Source of the DNA: Natronococcus jeotgali DSM 18795
Lineage (GTDB): Archaea > Halobacteriota > Halobacteria > Halobacteriales > Natrialbaceae
DNA length: 43,550 nt
Direction of reading: 5' to 3'
Assembly: GCF_000337695.1 (NCBI RefSeq)
Contig: NZ_AOIA01000167.1
Location: 1-43,550, forward strand
Made by a program: the position numbers and the translations under genes. Shown here one piece after another: positions 23,644-31,303 of this stretch (position 1 is its first letter; every line of letters begins with the position of its first letter). The notes below the pieces were generated by a model, which saw nothing but the letters and a program-made list of their open reading frames with translations, was not told the DNA's origin and made no database searches.

Positions 23644-24843
23644 ATGGTCGGCGCGCGCATCGTGGATCGACTGCCCGACAACTGGCGCTGGATCGTGACG
23701 ACGCGGGCGTCGGTCGTCCTCGCGTTGCTGGTCGCCCTGCTCTCGGTCGCGACCGGGATCGTCAGGATCGATCAGCAGGCCGCCGACTTCGGCCCCCTCG
23801 CGCCCCACGTCCCGGTCGCCGTCCAGGACGCCGTCGGCTTTACCGGCGCCCTGACGGGTTTTCTCATGGTCGGCAGCGCGCTCGCGCTGCGGCGACGGCT
23901 GCGAGCCGGCTGGTGGGCGACGGTGTTGTTGTTGCCGCTGACGGCGATCCAGGGCCTCCTGCAGGCGAGCCCGTACTCGCTGCCGCTGGTCGTGCTCTCG
24001 GCGTGTGCCCTGCCGACCCTGTTTCTCACCCGGCGGCAGTTCGACCGCTCGCTCTCGCTGACGACGACCCAGATCGCGGCGGGGGCGGCGCTGGTCGGCG
24101 TCCAGGCCTACGGGACCTTCGGCTCCTACGCCCTGCGCGAGCAGTTCGACGGGATCGACCACCTGCTCGACGCCTTCTACTTCACGCTGATCACCTCGAG
24201 CACGGTCGGCTACGGCGACATCGGGCCCGCCACCGAGGTGGCGATCCTCTTTACGATGTCCGTCGTCGTGCTGGGGGTCGCCAGCTTCGGTATCGCCATC
24301 GGGGCGCTCGTCGGCCCCGCGATCCAGGCGCGCATCTCGAAGACCCTCGGCATCATGACAGACTCAGAACTCGACCTGCTGGACGACCACATCCTCGTGC
24401 TCGGCTACGGGGACCTGACCGAACCGATCGTCGACGAACTCCACGAGGCGGGCCGACAGTTCCTGGTGGTCACCCGGGACCCCGAGGCCGCGAGCGCGCT
24501 CGCCGACCGCGACATCCGCGTGCTGACGGCCAATCCGAGCGACGAGGACCCCCTCCAACGGGCCCGCATCGAAAGCGCCCGGGCGGTCCTCGTCGCGACC
24601 GACGACGACGCCCAGGACGCGCTGGCGGTGCTGACCGCCCGCGAGCTCCGACCCGACGTCCGGATTGCCACCGCTGCCACGGACCGCGAGAACAGCCGCA
24701 AGCTCGAGCGCGCCGGCGCGGACGACGTGATCAGCCTCTCGGAACTGGGCGGCCACCTGCTGGTCCGCTCGGCGCTGGGCGAGGACGAGTCCCCAGTCGT
24801 CTCGCGGCTGCTCGAGGACGAGCAGCCGTCGAATGCGAACTGA
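23644..24843 (+). CDS. two-part potassium channel with RCK (TrkA-N) domain
   Basis: 399 residues. Four hydrophobic spans fill residues 20-130. A pore module follows, with the K+ selectivity filter TVGYGD at 187-192 between two helices (LDAFYFTLITSS before, ILFTMSVVVLGVASFGIAIG after). An RCK/TrkA-N Rossmann domain starts near 243 (DDHILVLGYGDL) and keeps VTRDPEAASALADRD and DDDAQDALAVLTAREL. The consensus GxGxxG is GYGDLT here, so nucleotide binding may be altered. The protein should be a ligand-gated K+ channel, important for cells that hold molar K+. It is divergent from the TrkA-C pair. Confidence 0.92.
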   Translation: MVGARIVDRLPDNWRWIVTTRASVVLALLVALLSVATGIVRIDQQAADFGPLAPHVPVAVQDAVGFTGALTGFLMVGSALALRRRLRAGWWATVLLLPLTAIQGLLQASPYSLPLVVLSACALPTLFLTRRQFDRSLSLTTTQIAAGAALVGVQAYGTFGSYALREQFDGIDHLLDAFYFTLITSSTVGYGDIGPATEVAILFTMSVVVLGVASFGIAIGALVGPAIQARISKTLGIMTDSELDLLDDHILVLGYGDLTEPIVDELHEAGRQFLVVTRDPEAASALADRDIRVLTANPSDEDPLQRARIESARAVLVATDDDAQDALAVLTARELRPDVRIATAATDRENSRKLERAGADDVISLSELGGHLLVRSALGEDESPVVSRLLEDEQPSNAN

Positions 24844-24876
24844 CCCGACGGTGCCCCCGAGCGATCCCGACGCCGA

Positions 24877-26295
24877 CTACCGACGTCGACCGCGGTGGAC
24901 GATCGCGACGTCGCTCTCGAGGTCCCCGAGTTTGCGAAACGTCGGCGGCGAGACGAACCGCGAGGCGGTCGACCGGTCGGTACTCGAGCCGATGAAGACC
25001 ACGTCGTACCGGGACGCGACCCGCGAGAGGTAGTCCTCGACCGGTTCCGTGACGACGTGGGTCTCGAAGGGGCCGGAGAAGGCGTCGACGAGGTCCGCGA
25101 GCGTGGTTTCGGCGCTCCGTCGGTGCGACTCGCGGTCGATACAGGTGGAGACGCCGACCGGCCGCCGGGAGTCGGCGATGCGCAACGCGAAGTCGACCAT
25201 CGCGCGGGCGGTGTCGCCGGCGCCCCGGACCGCGACGAGACTCCGACGCCACCGGCTGCGCCCGTCGCTCGAGCGGAAGGCGATGACGTCGATCTCGCTG
25301 TCGAACAGGCCCGTAATGAACCCCGAGAGCCCGCCCCGGTCGCTCTCGGCGTAGGGGGCGACGATGAGATCGCAGTTGTTCTCTCGTGCGGTCCGGAGAA
25401 CGAGTCCCGACGAGCGGCGGTCGCCGGCCGCGACGACGACCTCGCAGGGGACGTCGTACGCGGCCTCGAGGTCGCCCGCGAGGGATTCGGCGGTTCGCAC
25501 CGCGTCGTCAGCGCGCTCGAGGGGTGCCGCGTCGGCCTGGCCGGGGTCGCCGCTCTCGACGGGGTCGCCGTCGTGTCGCTCGCTCGCTTCGGAGACGACG
25601 TCGAAGAGGACGACTTTCCCGGCCTCGTGGGCGCCGGCGAGCGCGGCGGCGAAGCGCGCGACCGGTTCCGCGTCCGGGCCGCCCACCGGAACGAGCACGT
25701 GGTCGTCGCCCTGGGTCGTCTGGTAGAGGTACTGCGCTCGCGCCTCGTAGACGCGGTCGCGCCAGACGACGAACGCGGCCGCGACGAACGAACTCGAGAC
25801 GGCGATCCCGAGCACGTACGCCAGCTGGGCGTTCCCGGTGACCAGCACGAGCAGCGCGGTCGAGAACGCCGTCGGCTCCTCGAGGTCCAGCGCCCAGGTG
25901 GCGGTCCCGGTCAGGAAGACGCCGAGCGCCGCGCCCGTCGCGCTGACCCCGTCGCCCGCGGTCGCGACCGACGCGACGGCGAGCCAGCCACAGAGCGCGC
26001 CGACGGTCATCCCGCCGACGAACTTCCCCGGCGTGGAGTACCGACCCTCGGGGTCGGCAAAGAGCGTGTACGTCCCGGACGCCAGGGGCGGAAAGAGGAG
26101 AAACGAGACGGCGGCCGTCGCGTTCGACAGCCACGTCACCGCGGCGATCAACAGGGGGACGAACACGACCACCGAGAAATGCAGGAGGTTTCCGGTGCGT
26201 TCGATCCACCGCAAGAACGCGTCGAGTTCGCGCCGTTCCAGTCGCCGCAGCCGGTTCGCGAACGCGCGGGTCCGGGCCCGCAGCCTCTCGAGCAT
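24877..26295 (-). CDS. HPP membrane domain fused to universal stress (Usp) domains
   Basis: 472 residues. Residues about 35-185 are an HPP-type membrane domain, with FLLFPPLASGTYTLFADPEG, a GKFVGGMTVGALCGW segment and four spans. The rest is cytoplasmic with two Usp-like alpha/beta units: HVLVPVGGPDAEPVARFA and CDLIVAPYAESDRGGLSGF in the first, then SLVAVRGAGDTARAMVDFA and YDVVFIGSSTDRSTASRFV in the second. Usp domains bind ATP or sense stress, so this may be a stress-gated transporter. The first Usp has lost a clear GxxG nucleotide motif. It converges on the K+ channel gene, with 33 bases between. Confidence 0.85.
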   Translation of the reverse strand: MLERLRARTRAFANRLRRLERRELDAFLRWIERTGNLLHFSVVVFVPLLIAAVTWLSNATAAVSFLLFPPLASGTYTLFADPEGRYSTPGKFVGGMTVGALCGWLAVASVATAGDGVSATGAALGVFLTGTATWALDLEEPTAFSTALLVLVTGNAQLAYVLGIAVSSSFVAAAFVVWRDRVYEARAQYLYQTTQGDDHVLVPVGGPDAEPVARFAAALAGAHEAGKVVLFDVVSEASERHDGDPVESGDPGQADAAPLERADDAVRTAESLAGDLEAAYDVPCEVVVAAGDRRSSGLVLRTARENNCDLIVAPYAESDRGGLSGFITGLFDSEIDVIAFRSSDGRSRWRRSLVAVRGAGDTARAMVDFALRIADSRRPVGVSTCIDRESHRRSAETTLADLVDAFSGPFETHVVTEPVEDYLSRVASRYDVVFIGSSTDRSTASRFVSPPTFRKLGDLESDVAIVHRGRRR

Positions 26296-26370
26296 GGGAT
26301 CCGTTCACTGGGGGACGACGAAAGCCGTTTGGATCGCCACTCCGCTCGAGGATCCCGACGCCGAACGCGG

Positions 26371-27006
26371 CTACTCCGGCGCCCCCTCGAGGATCTCGAC
26401 GCCGCTCGAGGCGCCGATGCGCTCGGCGCCGGCCTCGAGCATCGCCATCGCCTCCTCGTAGCTGCCGACGCCGCCGCTGGCTTTGACCGGGAGGGACTCG
26501 CTCATGAGCTCGACGTCCGCGACGGTGGCGCCCCCGTCGGCAAAGCCCGTCGAGGTCTTGACCATCGCCGCGTCGGCCTCGCGGGCGGCCTCGCAGGCGC
26601 TGCGTTTCTGCTCGTCGGTCAGCAGCGCCGTCTCGACGATCACCTTCACCGGGATCGGCACCGCCGCGACGAGTTCGGCGAGCTCGTCCGCGACGGCCTC
26701 GAGCTGGCCCGCCTCGAGACGGCCGACGTTGATGACGACGTCGAGCTCGTCGGCGCCGGCCTTCCAGGCGAGAACCCCCTCGCGGCGTTTCACGTCGGGG
26801 TCGTTCTGGCCGTGGGGGAACCCGATCACGGTCGCGAGGGTGACCTCGGGCGCGTAGTCGGCGGCGTGACCGACGGCGTAGGGCGGGATGCAGGCGTTCA
26901 TGCCGTAGTCGGCGGCGTCGTCGAGGACGGCCTCGACGTCGTCGATCGTCGTCTCGGGGCCGAGGACGGTGTGGTCGATCAGCGGGGCGAGTTCGTCGCG
27001 ATCCAT
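26371..27006 (-). CDS. deoC: deoxyribose-phosphate aldolase
   Basis: A 211-residue class I aldolase with the full active site: Asp89 (LDVVIN), Lys121 (VKVIVET) and the Schiff-base Lys150 in MVKTSTGF. It splits 2-deoxyribose 5-phosphate into acetaldehyde and glyceraldehyde 3-phosphate during DNA/deoxynucleoside breakdown. Length matches the family. It is divergent from the ribose-1,5-bisphosphate isomerase gene across a 70-base region. The minus-strand TATA-like element at 27030-27037 is 24-31 bases before its ATG. The locus includes a nucleoside phosphorylase that could feed it. Confidence 0.95.
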   Translation of the reverse strand: MDRDELAPLIDHTVLGPETTIDDVEAVLDDAADYGMNACIPPYAVGHAADYAPEVTLATVIGFPHGQNDPDVKRREGVLAWKAGADELDVVINVGRLEAGQLEAVADELAELVAAVPIPVKVIVETALLTDEQKRSACEAAREADAAMVKTSTGFADGGATVADVELMSESLPVKASGGVGSYEEAMAMLEAGAERIGASSGVEILEGAPE

Positions 27007-27029
27007 ACCGGACCGACTCGCCGAACGGT

Positions 27030-27054
27030 CAAAAATCCGTCCGATCCCTTATTT
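27030..27054. promoter_or_regulatory. divergent promoter elements for deoC and R15P isomerase
   Basis: caaaaatc (27030-27037) reads as a TATA-like gatttttg for deoC on the minus strand, and cttattt (27048-27054) lies 23-29 bases before the plus-strand ATG at 27077. The two boxes are 10 bases apart, so the two genes could be controlled together. Confidence 0.5.
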
Positions 27055-27076
27055 GGGTCCGGGGGCTACTCCCCCC

Positions 27077-28057
27077 ATGGTCGAGGACCAGCCCGACGTC
27101 GCGGCCGTCGTCGAGGCGACGGCCGACGACATCGCGACGATGGAGATCCGTGGCGCGGCGGCGATCGGCGACGCCGCGGCAGAGGCGCTCGCTACCCAGG
27201 CCGAGCGCTCGGAGGCGGCGACCCCCGCGGCGTTTCGCGACCAGTTGCGCGCCGCGGCCAGGGAACTGTACGAGACCCGGCCGACGGCGGTGAGCCTGCC
27301 CAACGCGCTCCGGTACGTCCTCCGAGGGATCGAGGGCGAGACCGTCGCGGAGCTCCGGGAGTCGACGATCGCCAGCGCCGAGACGTTTCGGACCGACCTC
27401 GAGCAGGCCCAGGAACGGCTCGGCGAGGTCGGCGCGAACCGCCTGCGGGACGGCGACGTGGTGATGACCCACTGCCACTCGACGGACGCGCTGGCCTGCG
27501 TGGAGGCGGCCCTGGACGCGGGCAAGCACGTCGAGGCGATCGTCAAGGAGACCCGGCCCCGAAAGCAGGGTCACATCACGGCCGAGCAGCTCCGGGAGTG
27601 GGACGTGCCCGTGACCCTGATCGTCGACAACGCGGCGCGGCGCTACCTGGACGACGCCGACCACGTGCTGGTCGGCGCCGACAGTATCGCGGCCGACGGG
27701 AGCGTCATCAACAAGATCGGGACCAGCGGGCTGGCGGTCAACGCCCGCGAACGGGGCGTCCCGGTGATGGTCGCCGCCCAGACGATCAAGCTCCACCCCG
27801 ACACGATGACGGGCCACACCGTCGAGATCGAGATGCGCGACGAGTCGGAGGTGCTCTCGGAGACGAAGTACGCCGACATCGCCGGCGGCGACCGGACCGA
27901 CGACGGCCTCGCCGTCGAGAACCCCGCGTTCGACGTCACACCGCCGCGTCACGTCGACGCGATCGTCACCGAGCGCGGCCAGTTCCCGCCCGAGAGCATC
28001 GTCACGCTCATGCGGGAGCTGTTCGGCGAGACGACCGGCGAGCCCTGGGAGGTCTGA
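27077..28057 (+). CDS. ribose-1,5-bisphosphate isomerase (eIF2B-like family)
   Basis: 326 residues of the eIF2B/methylthioribose-1-phosphate-isomerase superfamily. The catalytic Cys133 (MTHCHSTDA) and Asp202 (VGADSIAADG) fall at the same numbers known for the Thermococcus kodakarensis enzyme. They separate it from true translation factors, so the older label of eIF2B subunit is misleading. It converts ribose 1,5-bisphosphate to ribulose 1,5-bisphosphate in archaeal nucleoside breakdown. I see no RuBisCO gene here. The ATG at 27077 fits the TATA position. Upstream-frame codons before it are not conserved in style. Confidence 0.92.
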   Translation: MVEDQPDVAAVVEATADDIATMEIRGAAAIGDAAAEALATQAERSEAATPAAFRDQLRAAARELYETRPTAVSLPNALRYVLRGIEGETVAELRESTIASAETFRTDLEQAQERLGEVGANRLRDGDVVMTHCHSTDALACVEAALDAGKHVEAIVKETRPRKQGHITAEQLREWDVPVTLIVDNAARRYLDDADHVLVGADSIAADGSVINKIGTSGLAVNARERGVPVMVAAQTIKLHPDTMTGHTVEIEMRDESEVLSETKYADIAGGDRTDDGLAVENPAFDVTPPRHVDAIVTERGQFPPESIVTLMRELFGETTGEPWEV

Positions 28058-28123
28058 CGGCGGCGCCGCCCTCGAGCGCACCGGATCGGAAACGGTTAGT
28101 CGCTGCTGTGTGCCAACTCGGAT

Positions 28124-28939
28124 ATGGTGCTTCCCGAGGGGTTCGCGCTCCCGCCCTGGCAGCTGCTCGTCCCGCTGGCGCTGGCGGCCGTCGGCGTCGG
28201 CGCGGCGCTGCGGTCGCTGGACCCTCGCGTGACCGATCGGACGGTGCTCGCCTTTGCCCCCTGGATGGTGTTCGGCTCGAGCCTGCACGTCCTCCACCGC
28301 CTCGGGGCCTATCCCACGGACGTCGCCGTGCTCTTCGGCACGCCCGGCGTCTACGTCGTGACCGGGATCGTCGCCGGCGCCGTCTGGATCGGGGGGATCG
28401 CCCTCGAGCGAACCGGGCTCGGGATCCCGAGCGAAGCCCCCGTCGCCCTCCTCGGCGCCGTCGGGTTCGTCGGCGCCGTGGCCGCCGCCGTCGCCGTTCA
28501 GGGCGGGTTCGGCGACGTCTTCTGGCCGCTGCTGTCGGTGGTTCTGGCGGCGCTCGTGACCGCCGGCGCCTGGGCCCTCCTCGAGCGTCGGTACGCGGAG
28601 GTCGCCGCCGTCACCGGCGCGACGGGCGCGCTGGTCGTCTTCGGTCACGCCCTCGACGGAACCTCGACGGCGGTCGGCTACGACGTCCTCGGCGCCAGCG
28701 AGGAGGTCCCCCTCTCGACGGCGATCCTCGAGGTCGGACGGGCACTGCCGACCGCGGAGTACGTCGGCGGGGGGTGGCTGTTCGTCCTCGTGAAGGTCGC
28801 GCTGGCGCTGGTCATCGTCGGCCTGTTCCAGGAGTACATCGAGGACGCGCCCCGACAGGGTCGAACGCTGCTGGCGCTGCTCGCCGCAATCGGGCTCGGC
28901 CCCGGCGCGCACAACGTAGTGCTCTTTCTCGTTACCTAG
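28124..28939 (+). CDS. DUF63 family membrane protein
   Basis: A 271-residue polytopic membrane protein with about seven to eight spans. It begins LPEGFALPPWQLLVPLALAA and contains the family-style segments LAFAPWMVFGSSLHVLHRLG, GHALDGTSTAVGYDVLG and the C-terminal GLGPGAHNVVLFLVT. DUF63 is widespread in archaea and has no known function. It lies 66 bases after the R15P isomerase and 37 bases before the PfkB kinase, on the same strand. That position invites the idea that it transports a nucleoside, base or sugar product, but no substrate motif is visible. Confidence 0.85.
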   Translation: MVLPEGFALPPWQLLVPLALAAVGVGAALRSLDPRVTDRTVLAFAPWMVFGSSLHVLHRLGAYPTDVAVLFGTPGVYVVTGIVAGAVWIGGIALERTGLGIPSEAPVALLGAVGFVGAVAAAVAVQGGFGDVFWPLLSVVLAALVTAGAWALLERRYAEVAAVTGATGALVVFGHALDGTSTAVGYDVLGASEEVPLSTAILEVGRALPTAEYVGGGWLFVLVKVALALVIVGLFQEYIEDAPRQGRTLLALLAAIGLGPGAHNVVLFLVT

Positions 28940-28947
28940 ATTTTTTG
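28940..28947 (+). promoter_or_regulatory. T-tract: DUF63 terminator and/or TATA-like box for PfkB kinase
   Basis: A run of seven T within gattttttg follows the DUF63 stop directly and lies 29-37 bases before the kinase ATG at 28977. It could end one transcript, start the next, or both. Confidence 0.45.
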
Positions 28948-28976
28948 CCCCCGACGCCCTCTGTTGAACGTCTGCT

Positions 28977-29873
28977 ATGGTTACGGTCCTCACTGCGGGA
29001 CACGTCAACTGGGACGTGACACTGCGAATCGATCGGTTCCCGGTCGCCGACGGCGAGGCGTCGATCCGTTCCCAGCGCCAGTCCGGCGGCGGCAGCGCCG
29101 CCAACGTCGCCGCGACGCTCGCCGGACTCGAGGTCGGCGTCGGCCTCATCGGGAGCGTCGGCGACGACGACAACGGACTGCTGGCCCGCCGCGAACTCGA
29201 GGAGACCGGCGTCTCGATCGATGGCGTACGGATCATCGAGGACGCCGAGACGGCGGTGAAGTACCTGCTGGTCGAGGACGGCGGGGAGGTCGCCGTGCTG
29301 GGCAACGACGGCGTCAACGAGGCCGTCGAGCCGGCCGACCTCGAACCCGAGCGGATCCGGGCGGCGAGTCACGTCCACCTGACGAGCCAGCGCCCCGACA
29401 CCGCCGCCGAGATCGCGACGATCGCCAGCGAGGCCGGCGTCACCGTCAGCTTCGATCCGGGACGGCGGCTGGGCGATCGGGACTACGGCGACGCGCTCGC
29501 GCTCGCGGACGTGCTCTTTCTCAACGACCGCGAGGCCGAGGCGATGCTCGAAGCGGAGTACAGCACCTCGCCCGTCGACGACCGCCTCGTCGTCGTCAAA
29601 CACGGCGCCGACGGCGCCCTCCTCCACGCGCCCGACGGCGATCACGTTCACCCCGGGTTCGAGGTCGAAACGGTCGATACCGCCGGCGCCGGCGACGCCT
29701 TCGCGGCCGGGTTCATCGCGACGCTGCTCGAGGGCGAGCGCGACGGCGACCTCGACCTCGATCGGGCCCTCGAGTACGCCAACGCCTGCGGCGCGCTGAC
29801 GGCCGGGCGCGAGGGCGCTCGCAACGTTCCGTCGGCGGCCGAAGTTACGGCGTTTCTCAGGGAGCGTCACTGA
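28977..29873 (+). CDS. PfkB family sugar kinase (candidate ribose-1-phosphate kinase)
   Basis: A 298-residue ribokinase-fold kinase. The substrate-binding GGGSAANVA lies at 37-45 and the PfkB signature DTAGAGDAF has its catalytic base at Asp240. By sequence alone the substrate is open. Its place beside the R15P isomerase and a nucleoside phosphorylase suggests it makes ribose 1,5-bisphosphate from ribose 1-phosphate, as a PfkB kinase does in the non-carboxylating pentose bisphosphate pathway of halophilic archaea. It could instead be a ribokinase or nucleoside kinase. The last residues (VTAFLRERH) match the usual family end. Confidence 0.87.
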   Translation: MVTVLTAGHVNWDVTLRIDRFPVADGEASIRSQRQSGGGSAANVAATLAGLEVGVGLIGSVGDDDNGLLARRELEETGVSIDGVRIIEDAETAVKYLLVEDGGEVAVLGNDGVNEAVEPADLEPERIRAASHVHLTSQRPDTAAEIATIASEAGVTVSFDPGRRLGDRDYGDALALADVLFLNDREAEAMLEAEYSTSPVDDRLVVVKHGADGALLHAPDGDHVHPGFEVETVDTAGAGDAFAAGFIATLLEGERDGDLDLDRALEYANACGALTAGREGARNVPSAAEVTAFLRERH

Positions 29874-29883
29874 CGGGATGATT

Positions 29884-29902
29884 TATGATACCGGGTATGA
29901 TA
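29884..29902. repeat. tatgata direct repeat and small palindrome downstream of the kinase
   Basis: tatgata occurs at 29884-29890 and 29896-29902, 12 bases apart. Between them, atacc-g-ggtat (29888-29898) is a perfect inverted repeat. It lies 11-29 bases past the kinase stop in a locally A/T-rich spot and could be a protein-binding site. Confidence 0.4.
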
Positions 29903-30058
29903 GAACCCAGATAGGTGTCTGACTCACGAATGACGGTCGACTGACGAACGGACGACGTCCACGTGCGGCGGTTCTCACGGGCTGTTTCCCAGCGGTACCT
30001 ATTTGTCGAGCGCCGTTGGCCAGGCGTCTAGGGAGTCACGGCGACGTGACTGAGAGAC

Positions 30059-30355
30059 ATGAACGAACGAACGACAAACACCCCCTCTGGATGCGAGTTC
30101 GGTCAGCGCATCCAGTACGACCGAGACGACAACGAACCGCCGAGTATCGCCGTCGCGACGGCGCTCGCGACGTACCACGGCGAGGACGTCACCGACTCCA
30201 GCATTCGGCTGTACGATTACATCGATCCCGAAGCGCTCGACTCGCTGTTCGTTCGCACCTACGAGGGTGCCGAGCGATCGAACGGGAAAGTCGTCTTCGA
30301 CGTCGGCGAGGCGACGGTCACCGTGCGCCGAGACCGCGTCGAGGTAACCGGGTAA
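30059..30355 (+). CDS. HalOD1 domain protein
   Basis: A 98-residue protein with the haloarchaeal HalOD1 output-domain pattern: SIAVATALATYHGEDVTD, LYDYIDPEALDSLF, and VVFDVGEATVTVRRDRVEV at the end. HalOD1 domains occur alone or behind sensor modules and are thought to be output domains. The molecular function is unknown. The coding strand has no membrane segment or signal. It lies between the kinase and the phosphorylase on the same strand, 108 bases before the latter, so it could regulate the nucleoside locus, but that is only positional. Confidence 0.8.
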   Translation: MNERTTNTPSGCEFGQRIQYDRDDNEPPSIAVATALATYHGEDVTDSSIRLYDYIDPEALDSLFVRTYEGAERSNGKVVFDVGEATVTVRRDRVEVTG

Positions 30356-30463
30356 CGACCGATCGGCCGCTCGAGGGTCAACAGGGAGATCCGGGGGTGA
30401 TCTCGACGGCCGCGCGGAGTCGGCCTCGAACCTTTTTTCTCGTCGCCCGCGGAACGCGGGCCT

Positions 30464-31192
30464 ATGGCAACGCAACCGCACCTGCTGGTCGAGGAGGGAG
30501 ACCTGACGGACGTCGCGCTCATCCCGGGCGATCCGGGGCGGGTTGATCGGATCGCCGATCACTGCGACGAGGCCGAGACCGTCGCCGAGAACCGCGAGTA
30601 CAAGATCGTCAACGCCACCTACGGCGACCGCGAGCTGACGATCTGCTCGACGGGGATCGGCTGTCCCTCCGCGGCGATCGCCGTCGAGGAACTGGCCAAC
30701 GTCGGCGTCGAGACGTTCATTCGCGTCGGCACGACCGGCGCGCTCCAGTCCGACATCGAGATCGGCGATATGATCGTCGCGACCGGGGCCGCGAAAAACG
30801 AGGGGACCTCGAAGCGCTACGAGGACGCCGAGTACCCCGCCGTCCCCGATTACGACGTGCTCTCCTCGCTGGTCGAGTCGGCCGAAGCGAACGGCGAAGA
30901 CGTTCACGTCGGCCCGATCGTCTCCGACGACGCCTACTACGCCGAGACCGACGACCACGTCGCCGACTGGGAGGACGCGGGCCTGCTCTGCGTCGAGATG
31001 GAGGCCGCCGCGGTCTTCACGCTGGCCCGTCGGCGCGGGCTCGGCGCGGGCGCGATCTGTACCGTCGACGGCAACCTCGTCGAGGGCACCCAGAAGGGGA
31101 CCGACACCGAGGACGACGAGCTCCCCGAGAAGGCGAAGAACAACGTGGGGCGAGCGATCGACATCGCGCTCGAGGCGACGACGGAGCTGTAG
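30464..31192 (+). CDS. udp: uridine phosphorylase-like nucleoside phosphorylase
   Basis: A 242-residue NP-I family enzyme. Phosphate binding is by GDPGRVDRI near residue 22, then ICSTGIGCPSAAIAVEEL and FIRVGTTGALQ; nucleoside binding includes VEMEAAAVFTLA near residue 172 with the ribose-contacting Glu-Met-Glu. It cleaves a nucleoside with phosphate to give the base and ribose (or deoxyribose) 1-phosphate. The 2-oxo-base preference (uridine) is by similarity only. A T-tract at 30432-30438 (ccttttttct) lies about 28 bases upstream. Its product is the likely substrate of the PfkB kinase and, for deoxyribose, the DeoC route. Confidence 0.93.
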   Translation: MATQPHLLVEEGDLTDVALIPGDPGRVDRIADHCDEAETVAENREYKIVNATYGDRELTICSTGIGCPSAAIAVEELANVGVETFIRVGTTGALQSDIEIGDMIVATGAAKNEGTSKRYEDAEYPAVPDYDVLSSLVESAEANGEDVHVGPIVSDDAYYAETDDHVADWEDAGLLCVEMEAAAVFTLARRRGLGAGAICTVDGNLVEGTQKGTDTEDDELPEKAKNNVGRAIDIALEATTEL

Positions 31193-31303
31193 CCGGTACC
31201 GATCGCGGCCGTGTTCGTCGCCCGAGATCGACTCTTCGGCTCCGGCGACCGAACCGACGACCGCCGGCGAAAACGCTACTCCGACGGGCGTCGTACGGAC
31301 CGT

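Noticed and set aside
24895-29019. A 1374-codon open frame on the plus strand running opposite and across several genes
   Set aside because: It is the reverse-frame shadow of the HPP-Usp and deoC genes and continues out of frame through the R15P isomerase and DUF63 genes. The translation is Arg/Pro/Gly-rich with no domain.
27029-29317. A 762-codon minus-strand open frame opposite the pentose bisphosphate genes
   Set aside because: It lies exactly opposite three genes with good motifs, and no family pattern is seen in it.
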